Source: Macrocybe gigantea (lineage: Eukaryota > Basidiomycota > Agaricomycetes > Agaricales > Callistosporiaceae). From it: 64,000 nt of DNA. Both the position numbers and the translations under genes were made by a program. How positions within the stretch are numbered: the stretch's first letter is position 1; each line of letters starts with the position of its first letter. The stretch covers positions 1-64,000 of the forward strand of contig SJRY01000211.1 of NCBI GenBank assembly GCA_011319805.1. Direction: 5' to 3'. Of the stretch, positions 12,042-22,779 are shown one piece after another. The notes under the pieces were generated by a model. The model saw nothing but the letters and a program-made list of their open reading frames with translations. It did no database searches and was not told where the DNA came from.

Positions 12042-12184
12042 TGTTACAGACAGCACAATTTCTTATCTTATCTTTCTCCTATCCCTTATCTCTTATCACA
12101 TAGCATTGTGCAGTATGCAGTCCATGGAGTCATTTCCTTTTCCTGGTTATTCCAAGTCATTTTCTGCTAGCCTTACTCATCTGC
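12042..12184 (+). repeat. GyA LTR fragment (5' half, variant subfamily)
   Basis: Starts TGTTACAGACAGCAC and follows the GyA LTR through TTACTCATCTGC, where a GyB LTR starts. It lacks the CCCAAAGGACC block of the main subfamily. The same variant start, seen in reverse, ends the LTR at 21712-22017. Confidence 0.8.
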
Positions 12185-12955
12185 TGATAACTATTGGGTA
12201 GCACTAACCTACAATCCAACAAGGTGGAATGAAGGAAGCATCAGTCCCTATCTAAGGCTGTATAAACTAAGCTGTCCAAGTTGCAGAGTAACCCAAGAGA
12301 CTGTAGAGTAAAGAGGGGAATAGAATGGAGTGATTGCAGACAGTTTTGAGCAGATTTCAAGGGTTTTGAGACAAGGTAGTGGGACTTAGCTAGATTCCTG
12401 AGTGATATTGGGGAGTGATGGTGATGGTTTCAGAAGGGTTTTGACAATAGTGACTTCTATGTGAAGTTGGGGATACTGATTTCAAGACTAAATATTGTGG
12501 CGCCATATGAGTGTGATACTTTGGGATTGGATAACACAAGGACTCTACACAAGTCATAGACTGTGAGACTGCTGAAAGACTGAGATAGTAACTTTTTCTA
12601 TAGTTTACAAATGCCACATACATGGGTTTTTATAGGTAAGAAGATTTCGAGTATCAGAATAACTGGTGAAGTCAAAACTGAATGAAAGAAAGTATTATAT
12701 AATTTCGAAAGGGTCATCCCATGGCTGAAACATCAGGGAGATGTAAGTCTGTTCGAAATCTGAATATAAAAGGTGAAATGGTAGGCAAAAGAACTAGTAA
12801 TACTCATTATAGAATGGAACATGAAAATAATCTAAGGAATATAGAATGTATCAGTGAAATATGAGTCATGAATTTTGAAATGAGAGTGGATGAAATAGTA
12901 GCATGCTTGAAATCCCTTGTTTCAAGTGTACTGTAGCAAGGCAGTGTTAGGAATG
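12185..12955 (-). repeat. GyB LTR, copy 1
   Basis: About 770 bp that match 31265-32035 nearly base for base over their right two thirds. The second copy lies directly in front of GyB gag, which identifies this as the GyB LTR. It contains a CTATAAAAACCC promoter-like box on the minus strand near 12630. Its right edge is cut by the GyA LTR at exactly the same base as in the other copy. Confidence 0.8.
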
Positions 12956-13275
12956 TGTTACAGATGTCACCCAAAGGACCATTCAATTTCTTATCTTATC
13001 TTTCCCATATCCATTATCTTCCCCATCACGCTGTGCAGCATGCAGCTATTGAGTCATTTCACTTCCCTGGTCATTCTGAGTCATCTCCTTCCAGTCTTAC
13101 TCATCTGCAGTCCACAGCATTGTATAGCCCATGGTCCGTGCTCGAGTACTGTAATGTATATAAGGACTCCCAGATGTACCAGTAGTGCTAGGCTTAATAT
13201 TCCTTTTGCCATTATCTCAAGACCACTCTCGCACTTAGTCTGCCTGAGTCCTTCTGAGATTCATCTAGCCTAACA
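12956..13275 (+). repeat. 5' LTR of GyA copy 2
   Basis: A 320-bp TGTTACA..CTAACA LTR with U3 promoter elements. It is followed two bases later by the primer-binding site. Confidence 0.95.
13157..13163 (+). promoter_or_regulatory. LTR TATA box of GyA copy 2
   Basis: TATATAA in the middle of the LTR, conserved in all GyA LTRs here. The self-primer sequence AGGCTTAATAT starts 33 bases downstream, the distance expected for a transcript start. Confidence 0.75.
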
Positions 13276-13277
13276 AG

Positions 13278-13288
13278 ATATTAAGCCT
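13278..13288 (+). promoter_or_regulatory. Self-priming primer-binding site of GyA
   Basis: ATATTAAGCCT, two bases after the LTR, is the exact reverse complement of AGGCTTAATAT at 13190-13200 in the LTR. It shows no obvious match to a tRNA 3' end. Tf1/sushi-type elements prime cDNA with the folded-back 5' end of their own RNA, and this layout fits that mechanism. Confidence 0.75.
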
Positions 13289-13320
13289 CGTCGAGACTCA
13301 TTCAGACTCACACACACACC

Positions 13321-15125
13321 ATGTCATGCTTTATCAAAGACTTGATCAACATTCGACGACAAGCAGTTGCCAACCCAGTGAGCACTAGCATGAGTGATGA
13401 GAGCACTTGGCTCAGAGAAGTAGACCAGACATTGCAATCCATGCCATTTGCAGAGACAGTCCACGCCACCTGCAGAGACACTAGCAATCCAAACAAATGG
13501 AAGAGAGAGTGCACACCTACACCAAGTAGCGACGATGAAGAACAGGCATTTCTGAGAGAGTTTGCCTTCACCACCACAGATGAGCCCACTGAGATCCTCA
13601 GTGAAGGAGCAGCACAACTCATTGCAGAACTTTTCCTAGAAGGAGAATATGGGATAAGCCCAGAAGAGCTGTGGTCAGACCAGAATCTTCTTGCCAAAGA
13701 AGAGGATGAACCCATCCATAAGAAAACAAGAGAAGAACGAACACAAGCCCAAGACTTTAGGTGACAACAGATTGAGAACTATAATCGCCGAATACAGGAG
13801 GAAGACATACTGATACAGAGAGGGCACGATGCACAGAGTATATGACAGAACTAACGAGAACAACACCAGAGTCAAGGACATACAGGAACGAAACCGCTGA
13901 ACCCCTTCAGAGGACCAATCCACTGAAGCACTGCATAAGAAGAGAATCGCACCACCATGGCGAAAGTAAGCAACAGTGACTGGGATGAATACTATCAGTG
14001 GAGGGAGCGAAAAGGATTACCAAAGACAAACGGACCGATCGCCATAGAGTGGGCCAATTTTGAACAAGCTTGTAGAATCGCAGGAGTCGACCTAGACTAC
14101 TGGAAAGAACAGAGAGAGGAGTGAAGACAGAAACAGCTCCAAGAATAGCAAGCCCAAGTACAAGCACAGCAGACCCAAGAACAACAGATCCAGGAACAGG
14201 AAAACCAAAACCAAGAGAACGATGAAGAAACCCCCCAAAGGATGATGACAGAATACAAGGGAATCATCGCTGATCCGAAATCCTTTACAGGAGATCGAAC
14301 GTCCTTTGATATTTGGTGGAGGAAGATGAAACTTTACATAACCACACATGGAGACCTCATGGATATACAGAAGATTGGAGCAGTCCTGTCTAGAATGACA
14401 GATGGACCAGGAGCCTACTGGGTGTCAAAGAAGATTGATACCACTACCAACCAAAGCACATGGGCCAACTTCATAACTGAGATAGAGACACAATTCAGCA
14501 ACATCATGTCACCATTACAAGCAGGAAGCAAACTATTCAATATCAGACAGGGAAACCGACCCATCGACAAATTTCTGGATGAATTTGTAGACCTTGCAGG
14601 GAAAGCAGGAATGACAGGGACAGCCCCTCATTTCCTACTTGAGAAGAGCTTAAACTGAAGGACAGCAGAAGCTGTACACTCGATCTCCACACTCCCAACA
14701 GATGGAGACGAATATATCAAAACAGTTTGAGTGATTGGATGAAACATCGATGAACACAGGAATGTGATGAGAGGAGAATTCACAAGCAATCAGTGCAAGC
14801 CTGGAAATCCAAGCCGAGGAGCAGGACAGGACATGGAAGTTGACAAAGTATGAAGCAACAATTATTTCAATTGCAATAAACTAGGGCACCTTTCATAAAA
14901 TTGCCTGAAACCATGAAAGGGAGCAGCAAACATCACATGTTTCAACTGTGGCTTGAAGGGACATTACACACAGAACTGCAAGAAGAAGAAGAAAGGAAAA
15001 TCCTAAGTTAGAGAAGTGAAAGAAGAAGAAGGAGAGGACAAAGAAGACAAGGATGAAGAAAGCTCTGATAAAGAGGGTTTCACAAAGGGTCTGACCTATA
15101 CAGCTAAAATAGATTCACTTTGATA
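13321..15125 (+). pseudogene. GyA copy 2 gag
   Basis: The first frame (13321-13764, 147 residues) starts MSCFIKDLINIRRQ and holds the acidic N-terminal region. It ends at a TGA aligned with CAA in copy 1, so the protein originally continued. The capsid domain follows, with an open stretch at 14242-14658 (FDIWWRKMKLYIT, LFNIRQGNRPIDKFLDEF). It ends at TGA where copy 1 has CAG. Two zinc knuckles follow, a decayed one (FNCNKLGHLS*NC) near 14860-14900 and an intact one (CFNCGLKGHYTQNC) near 14940-14980, then a Lys-rich tail. Gag would coat the element RNA. The copy is dead as a single protein. Confidence 0.85.
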
Positions 15126-15790
15126 CCAGATATAGATTATCCCATACTCTGAAATACACCATTTCTGCAAAGTGATCTGAAGCACCAAGGAACACCATCT
15201 GAGGTTACAAACCACCCAAAAGAAAAGAACTTGCAGTACCAGCCAAGATATGAATGTAAAAAGGGATAGCTATGATAATACCAGAAGTCGATAGCAGAGT
15301 GGATAGGACCTGCATCAACACCATGATAGTAGTGAAAACAGGGCTGAAGATACGACGAATCAAGAAGATTCCAATCATAAATGCAGACAGATCACCCAAC
15401 TGCCAGAAAACAGCAGACCAAGTAGTGGAGGTCCACAGCGATATTAAAGGACACAAGGAACACATGGAAGCCATCGTACTCGATATCGGAAAGACCAACA
15501 TGCTACTGGGATATGACTGGCTTGTCTATCACAACCCAACAATCAAATGGAGGACAGGAGAAGTTGTCTTTGACAGATGCCCTAAAATGTGCAAAATAAA
15601 CTACCAGATGATTAAGATACAGAAGATGGCTGAACCAGCGAAAACCACAGCCAGCGACAAGACAGGAACCCAGATACCCCCATATCTGATCAGATTCAAA
15701 CACCTCTTCAAGGAGAAGAACTTCAATTGCTTACCAGATCACAAAGAGTAGGACCATAAGATAAACTTAACAAAAGATGCATCCAAAACG
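15126..15790 (+). pseudogene. GyA copy 2 retropepsin
   Basis: The open stretch 15272-15751 carries the active-site box VDSRVDRTCI and the second hallmark MLLGYDWLVYHNPTIKWRTG. The catalytic triad reads Asp-Ser-Arg where copy 1 has Asp-Ser-Gly, so this copy has lost the conserved glycine. A TAG near 15750 ends the stretch. Copy 1 has TGG at that place. Confidence 0.82.
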
Positions 15791-16640
15791 ATACCGAGCA
15801 AGGTCTATCCAATGATGCAGAAGGAACTAGAGGAACTAGATGCCTTTGTCAAAGAAGGATTAAGAACAGGAAAGATACACCCATCGAAATCACCTTATGC
15901 AGCACCCTGCTTCTTTCACAACAAGAAGGACAGAAGCAAACGACTCATCCAAGACTACCGGGAAATAAACAAATATATGGTCAAGGACAAGTTCCCACTA
16001 CCATGCATTAGCGAGCTCCTCGACGTACTACAAGGAGCAAAGTACTTTAGCAAGATCGATATTATCTGGGGATACAATAACGTGTGTATCCAAAAAGAGG
16101 ATGAATGGAAGGCAGCCTTCCTAACAGCAAGAGGGCTCTTCAAACCAACAGTTATGTACTTTGGGCAGTGCAACACACCAGGCACTTTTAGCTGAATGAT
16201 GGCAAGCCTCTTCCAAGACCAAATATGAAGAAGAGTGTGCATAATCTATATGGACAATATCATAATCATTGGACAAACATGAGAGGAACTCCAAAAGAAC
16301 ACTATAGAAGTCATGGAAATACTGAACAAGAATGACTTGTTCATCAAAAGTCCCAGTACTAGGATACATTATAGGAGAAGGGAAGGTAGAAATGGAACCA
16401 GAGAAGATCACAGCTGTACAATCCTGGCCAACTCCAAAGATAAAGAAAGAACTACAAAAGTTCTTGGAATTCATGAACTTTTACTAATGATTTATCAAGA
16501 GATATGCAAAGGTCGCTAAACCTCTGATGGAGCTGACTGGAAACAAAACATTCCAGTGGACAGACAGACAATAAGATGCTTTCAAAGAGCTGATTCGACA
16601 CATAATCTCAGTGCCTATTCTAGCACTACCACAAATAGAA
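15791..16640 (+). pseudogene. GyA copy 2 reverse transcriptase
   Basis: RT boxes are plain: LRTGKIHPSKSPYAAPCFF, RLIQDYREINKYMVKDKFPL and FSKIDIIWGYNNV in 15812-16195. The catalytic box reads YMDN at 16247-16258, where copy 1 has YMDD, so the second catalytic aspartate is lost. A short deletion near 16345 removes the segment after FIK, and TGA codons occur at 16194 and 16226. The enzyme is inactive on both counts. Confidence 0.88.
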
Positions 16641-17105
16641 GGAAAATTCTGAGTCGAAACAGATGCCTCAGGATATGCTATTGGAGCAGTACTATCACAA
16701 TAGCAGAAAGGACTATGGCACCCAATCGCATTCATTTTGAGATGCATGACCCCAGTGGAGCAAAACTATGAAATCTATGACAAGGAACTTCTTGTGATAA
16801 TGGTCGCACTAAAGACATGGAGACAATACCTCCTTGAAGCTCGAGAGAAGTTTGAAATATTGACAGATCACAAAAACCTATCATATTTCCAGAAGCCACA
16901 GCGACTCAATTTGAGACAGATTGGCTGGTACCTGAAATTACAGGAATATGACTATGAACTACGACATGTACTAGGAAAGGCCAATGGAAAAGCAGACGTC
17001 CTGTCACGGATGGCAGGATATGAAGAAAACCTAGCAGAGAAGGACGATATACAAATAATCAAAGAAGCAGCATTCATTCGACATCTGGAAGAGAATAATG
17101 AATGA
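16641..17105 (+). pseudogene. GyA copy 2 RNase H
   Basis: ETDASGYAIGAVLSQ near 16655-16700 holds the first acidic residue. YDKELLVIMVALKTWRQYL and ILTDHKNLSYF follow in the open stretch 16737-17105. The stretch ends with ANGKADVLSRMAGYEE, the usual hinge to integrase. It would degrade RNA in the RNA-DNA hybrid. Confidence 0.85.
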
Positions 17106-18420
17106 GACTTCGAATTTATGATGTTCAAGGATGAACACCCACAAAAAGAAGAAGCAGAAAATAATGAGGCAATACAAACAAGAGGAATCATGATGATCAA
17201 ATCCTCAAGGATAGAACAAATTCGACAATGCACATGAAGGGAGATGACCATAACAACAGGACTGAAGGAAAAACCACACTGGTTCACAGAAGAAGACCAC
17301 ATTGTATACATAGGAGGAGAAATCTACATTCCTCCAGATAACAAACTGAAGGAAGACATCATGTTTGAACCACATAACACACCCATTGGAGGACACCCAG
17401 GACAATACTGCATGCATGAGCTCATAAACCACACCTATTGGTGGCCATCAATGCTAACGGACATCAAGAAGTATGTCAACAGATGCGAAACATGTTAGCG
17501 AAACAAAATCATCCGACAAAAGAAACATGCACCCCTACACCCGCATGAGGTCCCACAGCAACCATGGGAAGATATCAGAGTAGATCTCATAGGACTACTA
17601 CCCAGCTCGAATGGCTTTAATGCCATCACCACAGTCACAGACCGCCTAACCAAGATGATCCACCTAATTCCCATAAAGACTGAACTCACAGCAGAAGGTC
17701 TTGCATGACTATATCGAGACAATGTGTAGTGGCTTCACAGAATCCCATGAAAGATCATCAGTGATTGAGGACCCCAATTCACAGTGCGATTCATGACAGC
17801 ACTTCTAAAATTACTCAGAACAAAACAAACTTTATCAATGGCCTATCACCCACAGACAGATGGACAGGCAGAATAATTCCACCAAGAAATGGAAGCCTTT
17901 CTCAGAAGCTTCACAAACAACTTACAGGACGACTGGGCAGAATGGATAGCAATTGCAGAATACCAGTACAATGACAAAGCACACCAGGGAACGAAGGAGA
18001 CACCATTCTACCTCAACTATGGAATGCACCCCTGGAAGAGAGAACTACAGATGACAGAAGGGAATAACCCAGCAGCAAAGGACTTCGTCAAAAGAATGAA
18101 CCAAATACAGAAAGAACCAAATGCTGTGCTGCAGTATGCACAAACATGAGCCAAAGACAATTATGATGCAAGGCAAAGACTAGCCTGTGAATACAAGAAA
18201 GGGGATAGAGTATGGCTAGAAGCCACCAATATCACAGTCAATCGACCATCAAAGAAGTTATTGGCACTCTGATATGAACCGTTCAAGGTGATCGAAAAGA
18301 AAGGAGCCTCAGCATATCACCTGGAACTCCCAGCATCATGGCAGCTGATACACCCCGTGTTCAATGAAACACTGCTCATGCCCTACAAAGAACTCCATTT
18401 CAAGATACAAGAGTGACCAT
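17106..18420 (+). pseudogene. GyA copy 2 integrase
   Basis: The zinc-binding region (HNTPIGGHPGQ..., then RCETC*RNK) lies at 17360-17510. The core starts with DIRVDLIGLLP at about 17570. It continues to LSMAYHPQTDGQAE near 17838, followed by WIAIAEYQYNDKAHQGT. The C-terminal barrel includes GDRVWLEATNI and HPVFNETLL. TGA codons interrupt it (for example 17498, 17707 and 18148) where the sister copy or the family has Arg or Gln. It would join cDNA to chromosomal DNA. Confidence 0.85.
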
Positions 18421-18445
18421 CGCCGCCACCCCCTGAAATCATAAA

Positions 18446-18615
18446 TGATAAAGAAGAGTATGAGATAGAAGAGATCCTAAAAAGGAAGAAACAAGGGAGG
18501 GGAATGCTATTCCTGGTCAAATGGAAAGGATATGGACATGAAGAGAACACATGGATCAAAGAGAAAGAACTGGGGAATGCACAGCAAGCTCTAGACTACT
18601 TCCTAAAGAAGACTG
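18446..18615 (+). pseudogene. Chromodomain at the end of GyA integrase
   Basis: A compact open segment reads EYEIEEILKRKKQ, then FLVKWKGYGHEENTWIKEKE and ALDYFLKK. This is a canonical chromodomain with the aromatic cage residues (Tyr, Trp, Trp) in place. In chromoviruses it steers integration to methylated-histone chromatin, which would suit the repeat-rich surroundings. It sits about 30 codons after the integrase C-terminal barrel in the same polyprotein frame. Confidence 0.88.
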
Positions 18616-18673
18616 CGAACCAGGATAAAAGGATCATGACAAGAGGGAAGAAGACCAAAAATTGCACATCATG

Positions 18674-19066
18674 ACCACCAACGCCCCCATCAGCATTGAC
18701 AGCAGTGACGACAGCCACGCACCTACCCCAACTGCCCAAACGACTATGAGAATCTAGCAAGGATTCTCAATGGCAGTGACTACATGGACCCCCTCACTAT
18801 CACACTTGGCATGTACATGCACTATGTTATGACTGTCCGCATGCACCTCTGGACCAGGCGAACCCCTGATGGGACTAGCCCCACTGCAGCTGAATGTATT
18901 GTGCTTCACGAGGCAATGGAAATGCTCCGCACAGAAAACTGGTGAAACTCCTCACCACCACACTCCATCACATCCGTGCCTATAACGAAGAGCTCATTCA
19001 TACATGGGCCCCACATGCTGTGACCACCTGGGAGACCAATACTGGATGGGGACAGCTGGACTAAGG
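18674..19066 (+). pseudogene. Possible extra frame between chromodomain and 3' LTR
   Basis: About 430 bp separate the chromodomain from the polypurine tract. The stretch starts MTTNAPISIDSSDDSHAPTP and then, after a frame change, continues DPLTITLGMYMHYVMTV and ECIVLHEAMEMLRTENW. I recognise no family. It could be a third element gene or long 3' untranslated sequence. Only this copy shows it, so conservation cannot be judged. Confidence 0.4.
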
Positions 19067-19086
19067 TCTTTCATGAGGATGTGAAT

Positions 19087-19101
19087 CTAAAGGGAGGGTG
19101 A
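19087..19101 (+). promoter_or_regulatory. Polypurine tract of GyA copy 2
   Basis: CTAAAGGGAGGGTGA lies directly before the 3' LTR, the place where plus-strand DNA synthesis starts in LTR retrotransposons. Confidence 0.75.
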
Positions 19102-19421
19102 TGTTACGGACGTCACCCAAAGGACCATTCAATTTCTTATCTTATCTTTCCCATATTCCTTATCTTCCCCATCATGCTGTGCAGCGTGCAGCCATTGAGT
19201 CACTTCACTTCCCTAGTCATCCTGAGTCATCTCCTTCCAGTCTTACTCATCCACAGTCTATAGCATTGCACAGCTCATGGTCCATGCTCGAGTACTGTAA
19301 CATATATAAGGACTCCCAGATGTACTAGTAGCGCTAGGCTTAATATTCCTTTTGCCATCATCTCAAGACCACTCTCACACTTAGTCTGTCCAAGTCCTTT
19401 TGAGATTCATCTAGCCTAACA
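19102..19421 (+). repeat. 3' LTR of GyA copy 2
   Basis: 320 bp, TGTTACG..CTAACA. It keeps several CpG sites that are TG or CA in the 5' LTR and vice versa. Confidence 0.95.
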
Positions 19422-22017
19422 AATTTCTCCTGTCCTCCATTTGATTATTGGGTTGTGATAGACAAGCCAGTCATATCCTAGTAGCATGTTGGTCTTTCCG
19501 ATATCGAGTACGATGGCTTCCATGTGTTCCTTGTGTCCTTTAATGTCGCTGTGGACCTCCACTACTTGGTCTGCTGTTTTCTGGCGGTTGGGTGATCTGT
19601 CTGCATTTATGATTGGAATCTTCTTGATTCGTCGTATCTTCAGCCCTGTTTTCGCTACTATCACGGTGTTGATGCAGGTCCTATCCACTCTGCTATCGAC
19701 TTCTGGTATTATCATAGCTATCCCTTTTTACATTCATATCTTGGCTGGTACTGCAAGTTCTTTTCTTTTGGGTGGTTTGTAACCTCAGATGGTGTTCCTT
19801 GGTGCTTCAGATCACTTTGCAGAAATGGTGTATTTCAGAGTATGGGATAATCTATATCTGGTATCAAAGTGAATCTATTTTAGCTGTATAGGTCAGACCC
19901 TTTGTGAAACCCTCTTTATTAGAGCTTTCTTCATCCTTGTCTTCTTTGTCCTCTCCTTCTTCTTCTTTCACTTCTCTAACTTAGGATTTTCCTTTCTTCT
20001 TCTTCTTGCAGTTCTGTGTGTAATGTCCCTTCAAGCCACAGTTGAAACATGTGATGTTTGCTGCTCCCTTTCATGGTTTCAGGCAATTTTATGAAAGGTG
20101 CCCTAGTTTATTGCAATTGAAATAATTGTTGCTTCATACTTTGTCAACTTCCATTGTCTGTCCTGCTCTTCAGTTTGGATTTTCAGGCTTGTACTGATTG
20201 CTTGTGAATTCTTCTCTCATTATGTTCCTCTGTTTGTCAATATTTCATCCAATCACTTGAACCATCTTGATATATTCATCTCCATCTGTTGGAAGTGCAG
20301 AGATCAAGTGTACTGCTTCTGCTGTTCTTTGGTTTAAACTCTTCTCAAGTAAGAAATGAGGGGCTATTCCTGTCATTCCTGCTTTTTTTGCAAGAATTCA
20401 TCTAGGAATTTGTTGATGGGTTGGTTTCTCTGTCTGATGTTGAATAGCTTCTTCCTGCTTGTGATGGTGACATGACATTGCTGAATCATGTCTCTATCTC
20501 AGTTATAAAATCAGCCCATGTGCTTTAATTGGTAGTAGTGTCAATTTTCTTTGATGCTCAGTGGACTCCTGGTCCATCAGTCATTCTGGACAGGACCACT
20601 CTGATCTTCTGTGTATCTGTGAGATCTCTATGTATGGTTATGTAGAGTTTCATCTTCCTCCATCAAATGTTGAAGGCTATTTGATCTTCTGTGAAGGATT
20701 TCAGATTAGTGATAATTCTCTTGTATTTTGTCATCATCTTTTAGGGAGTTTCTTTGTCATTGTCTTGGTCTTGGTTCTCCTATTCCTGGATTTGTTGCAC
20801 TTGGGTCTGTTGCACTTGGGTCTGTTGTACTTGGGCTTGCTATTCTTGAATCTGCTTCTGTCTTCATTTCTCTCTTTATTCCTTCCAGTAGTCTAGATCA
20901 ACTCCTGTGATTCTACAGGCTTGTTCAAAATCAGCCCACTCTGTAGTGGTCAGTCCATTTGTCTTTGGTAATCCTTTTCACTTCCTCCACTAATAGTATT
21001 TGTCCCAGTCACTGTTGCTTACTTTTGCCATAGTAGTGTGATTTCCTTCTTATGCTGTGCTTTGGCAGATCAGTCCCCTGAAGGGTTCAGTAGTTTTGTT
21101 CTTATATATCTCTGACTTTGGTGTCATTCTCATTGGCTTTGTTGTACACTCTGTATATTATATCCTCTCTGTATCAATATATCTTCTTTCTGCATTCAGT
21201 GGTTATAGTTTTTGATCTGTTGTCACCTGAAGTTCTGGGCTTGCATTCATTCTTCTTTTGTTTTCTGGTAGATAGATTCATCCTCTTCTTCAGCAAGAAG
21301 ATTCTGGTCTGACCACAGCTCTTCTAGGCTTATTCCATATTTTCCTTCTAGGAAAAGTTCTGCAATGAGTTGTGCTGCTCCTTTATTGAAGATCTCAGTA
21401 GGTTCATCTGTGGTGGTAAAGGCAAACTCTCTGAGAAATGCCTGTTCTTTATTATCACTACTTGGTGTAGGTGTATGCTCCTTCTTTCATTTGTTTGAAT
21501 TGCTAGTGTCTCTGTGGATGGCATGGACTGTCTCTGTGAATAGTATGAATTGCAATGTATGGTCTACTTTTCTGAGCCAGGTGCTTTCATTATTCATGCT
21601 AGTGCTCACTGGGTTGGCAACCACTTGTCATCAAATGTTGATCAAGTCTTTGATAAAGTGTAATGTGGTATGTGTGTGAGTCTGAGCAAGTTTTGACAAG
21701 GCTTAATATCTTATTAGGCTAAATGAATCTTAAAAGGACTTAGGCAGACTAAGTGCAAGAATGGTCTTGAGATGATGGCAAAAGGAATATTAAGCCTAGC
21801 ACTACTGGTACATCTGGGAGTCCTTATATATATTATAGTACATGAGCACAGACCATGGACTATGCAATGCTGTGGACTGTAGATGAGTAAAACTGGCAAG
21901 AGGTAATTCAGGATGACTAGAGAAATAAAATGACTTGGTGACTGTGCACTGCACAGTGCTGCATGATAGGGGAGATAAGGAATATAGAAAAGATAAGAAA
22001 ATGTGCTGTCTGTAACA
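19422..22017 (-). mobile_element. GyA copy 3, truncated and heavily decayed
   Basis: From its LTR at 22017 downward this copy holds leader, gag and the start of the protease, ending at 19422 against copy 2's LTR. Gag motifs can be traced (acidic N-terminus near 21350-21500, capsid near 20400-20700, zinc knuckle near 20000-20060). The protease keeps an open stretch (19416-19715, including VDSRVDRTCIN and MLLGYDWLVYHNP). CpG is almost gone and stops are frequent, so this is the oldest large GyA copy here. RT and integrase are missing. Confidence 0.88.
21712..22017 (-). repeat. 5' LTR of GyA copy 3 (variant subfamily)
   Basis: 306 bp. The outer end reads TGTTACAGACAGCACA on the minus strand, the same variant as 12042-12184. 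It keeps the TATA box and the self-primer donor AGGCTTAATAT. Confidence 0.88.
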
Positions 22018-22022
22018 CCTAC

Positions 22023-22376
22023 TGTAAGTTCTTTGAGATTTATCTAGTCTAATAAAATATTAAGCCTTGTTGAGACTTGTTTAGACTAACACATATCATA
22101 TCATGCTTTATCAAAGACTTTATTAATATTTGATAACAAGTAGTCACTGACACAGCAAGCACCAGTATAAATGCTAAGAGCATTTGGCTTAGAAAAGTAG
22201 ACCAAATATTACAGTCCATGCTATTTATAAAGATAGTCCATATCATTCACAGAGACAGTCCACACTAGCTGCAGAGATACTAGCAATTTAAACAAATAAA
22301 AAAGAAAGTATATGCCTATACCAAGTAGTGATAACAAAGAGCAGGCATTTCTGAGAGAATTTGCCTTCACTATCCA
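22023..22376 (+). mobile_element. GyA copy 4, LTR tail plus gag N-terminus
   Basis: Begins with the last 35 bases or so of a GyA LTR (to 22058). The leader with AATATTAAGCCT and the first 300 bases of gag follow, decayed, with ATA where copy 2 has its ATG. It lies head to head with copy 3. The next 80 bases (22377-22459) match nothing else I can identify. Confidence 0.75.
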
Positions 22377-22459
22377 AGAGACTGAAAGGTTAGCATAGAC
22401 CTCACTGAGCAGGAGCAGAAGGTTGGAAGGAGATCAGATAGGAAAGTACTTGAGACTAG

Positions 22460-22779
22460 TGTTACAAATATCACTCAAAGGACCATTCAATTTCTTATCT
22501 TATCTTTCCCATATCCCTTATCTCCCCTATTACACTGCATAGTATGCAGCCATGGAGTCATTTCACTTCTCTAGTCATTCTGAGTCATCTCCTTCCAGTC
22601 TTACTCATCCATAGTCCACAGCATTGCATAGCCCATGGTCCATGCTCATGTACTGTAACATATATAAGGACTCCCAGATGTACTAGTAGTGCTAGGCTTA
22701 ATATTCCTTTTGCTATTATCTCAAGACCACTCTCACACTTAGTCTGCCTAAGTCCTTTTGAGATTTATCTAGCCTAACA
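22460..22779 (+). repeat. GyA LTR, lone copy
   Basis: A complete 320-bp LTR of the main subfamily with no internal region on its right. The flanks ACTAG and TATTC do not match, so it is probably not a clean solo LTR. CpG is nearly absent. Confidence 0.88.

Larger units (their letters stand above)
12956..19421 (+). mobile_element. Ty3/Gypsy chromovirus GyA, copy 2 (full length)
   Basis: A complete 6466-bp element with both 320-bp LTRs. Order: LTR, primer site, gag, protease, RT, RNase H, integrase, chromodomain, a small downstream frame, polypurine tract, LTR. The LTRs differ by about 28 mostly C/T and G/A changes, many at CpG, so the copy is not recent. No target duplication flanks it: GAATG stands on the left and AATTT on the right. 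The left side is GyB LTR and the right side is another GyA copy. Many TGA codons break the frames. Confidence 0.95.

Noticed and set aside
13321..18420. TGA recoding (readthrough or altered code) in GyA
   Set aside because: Sister copies have CGA or CAA at the same codons, which CpG deamination explains fully; other stop types also occur.
22460..22779. Clean solo LTR with target duplication
   Set aside because: Flanks ACTAG and TATTC do not match, so I list it only as a lone LTR.
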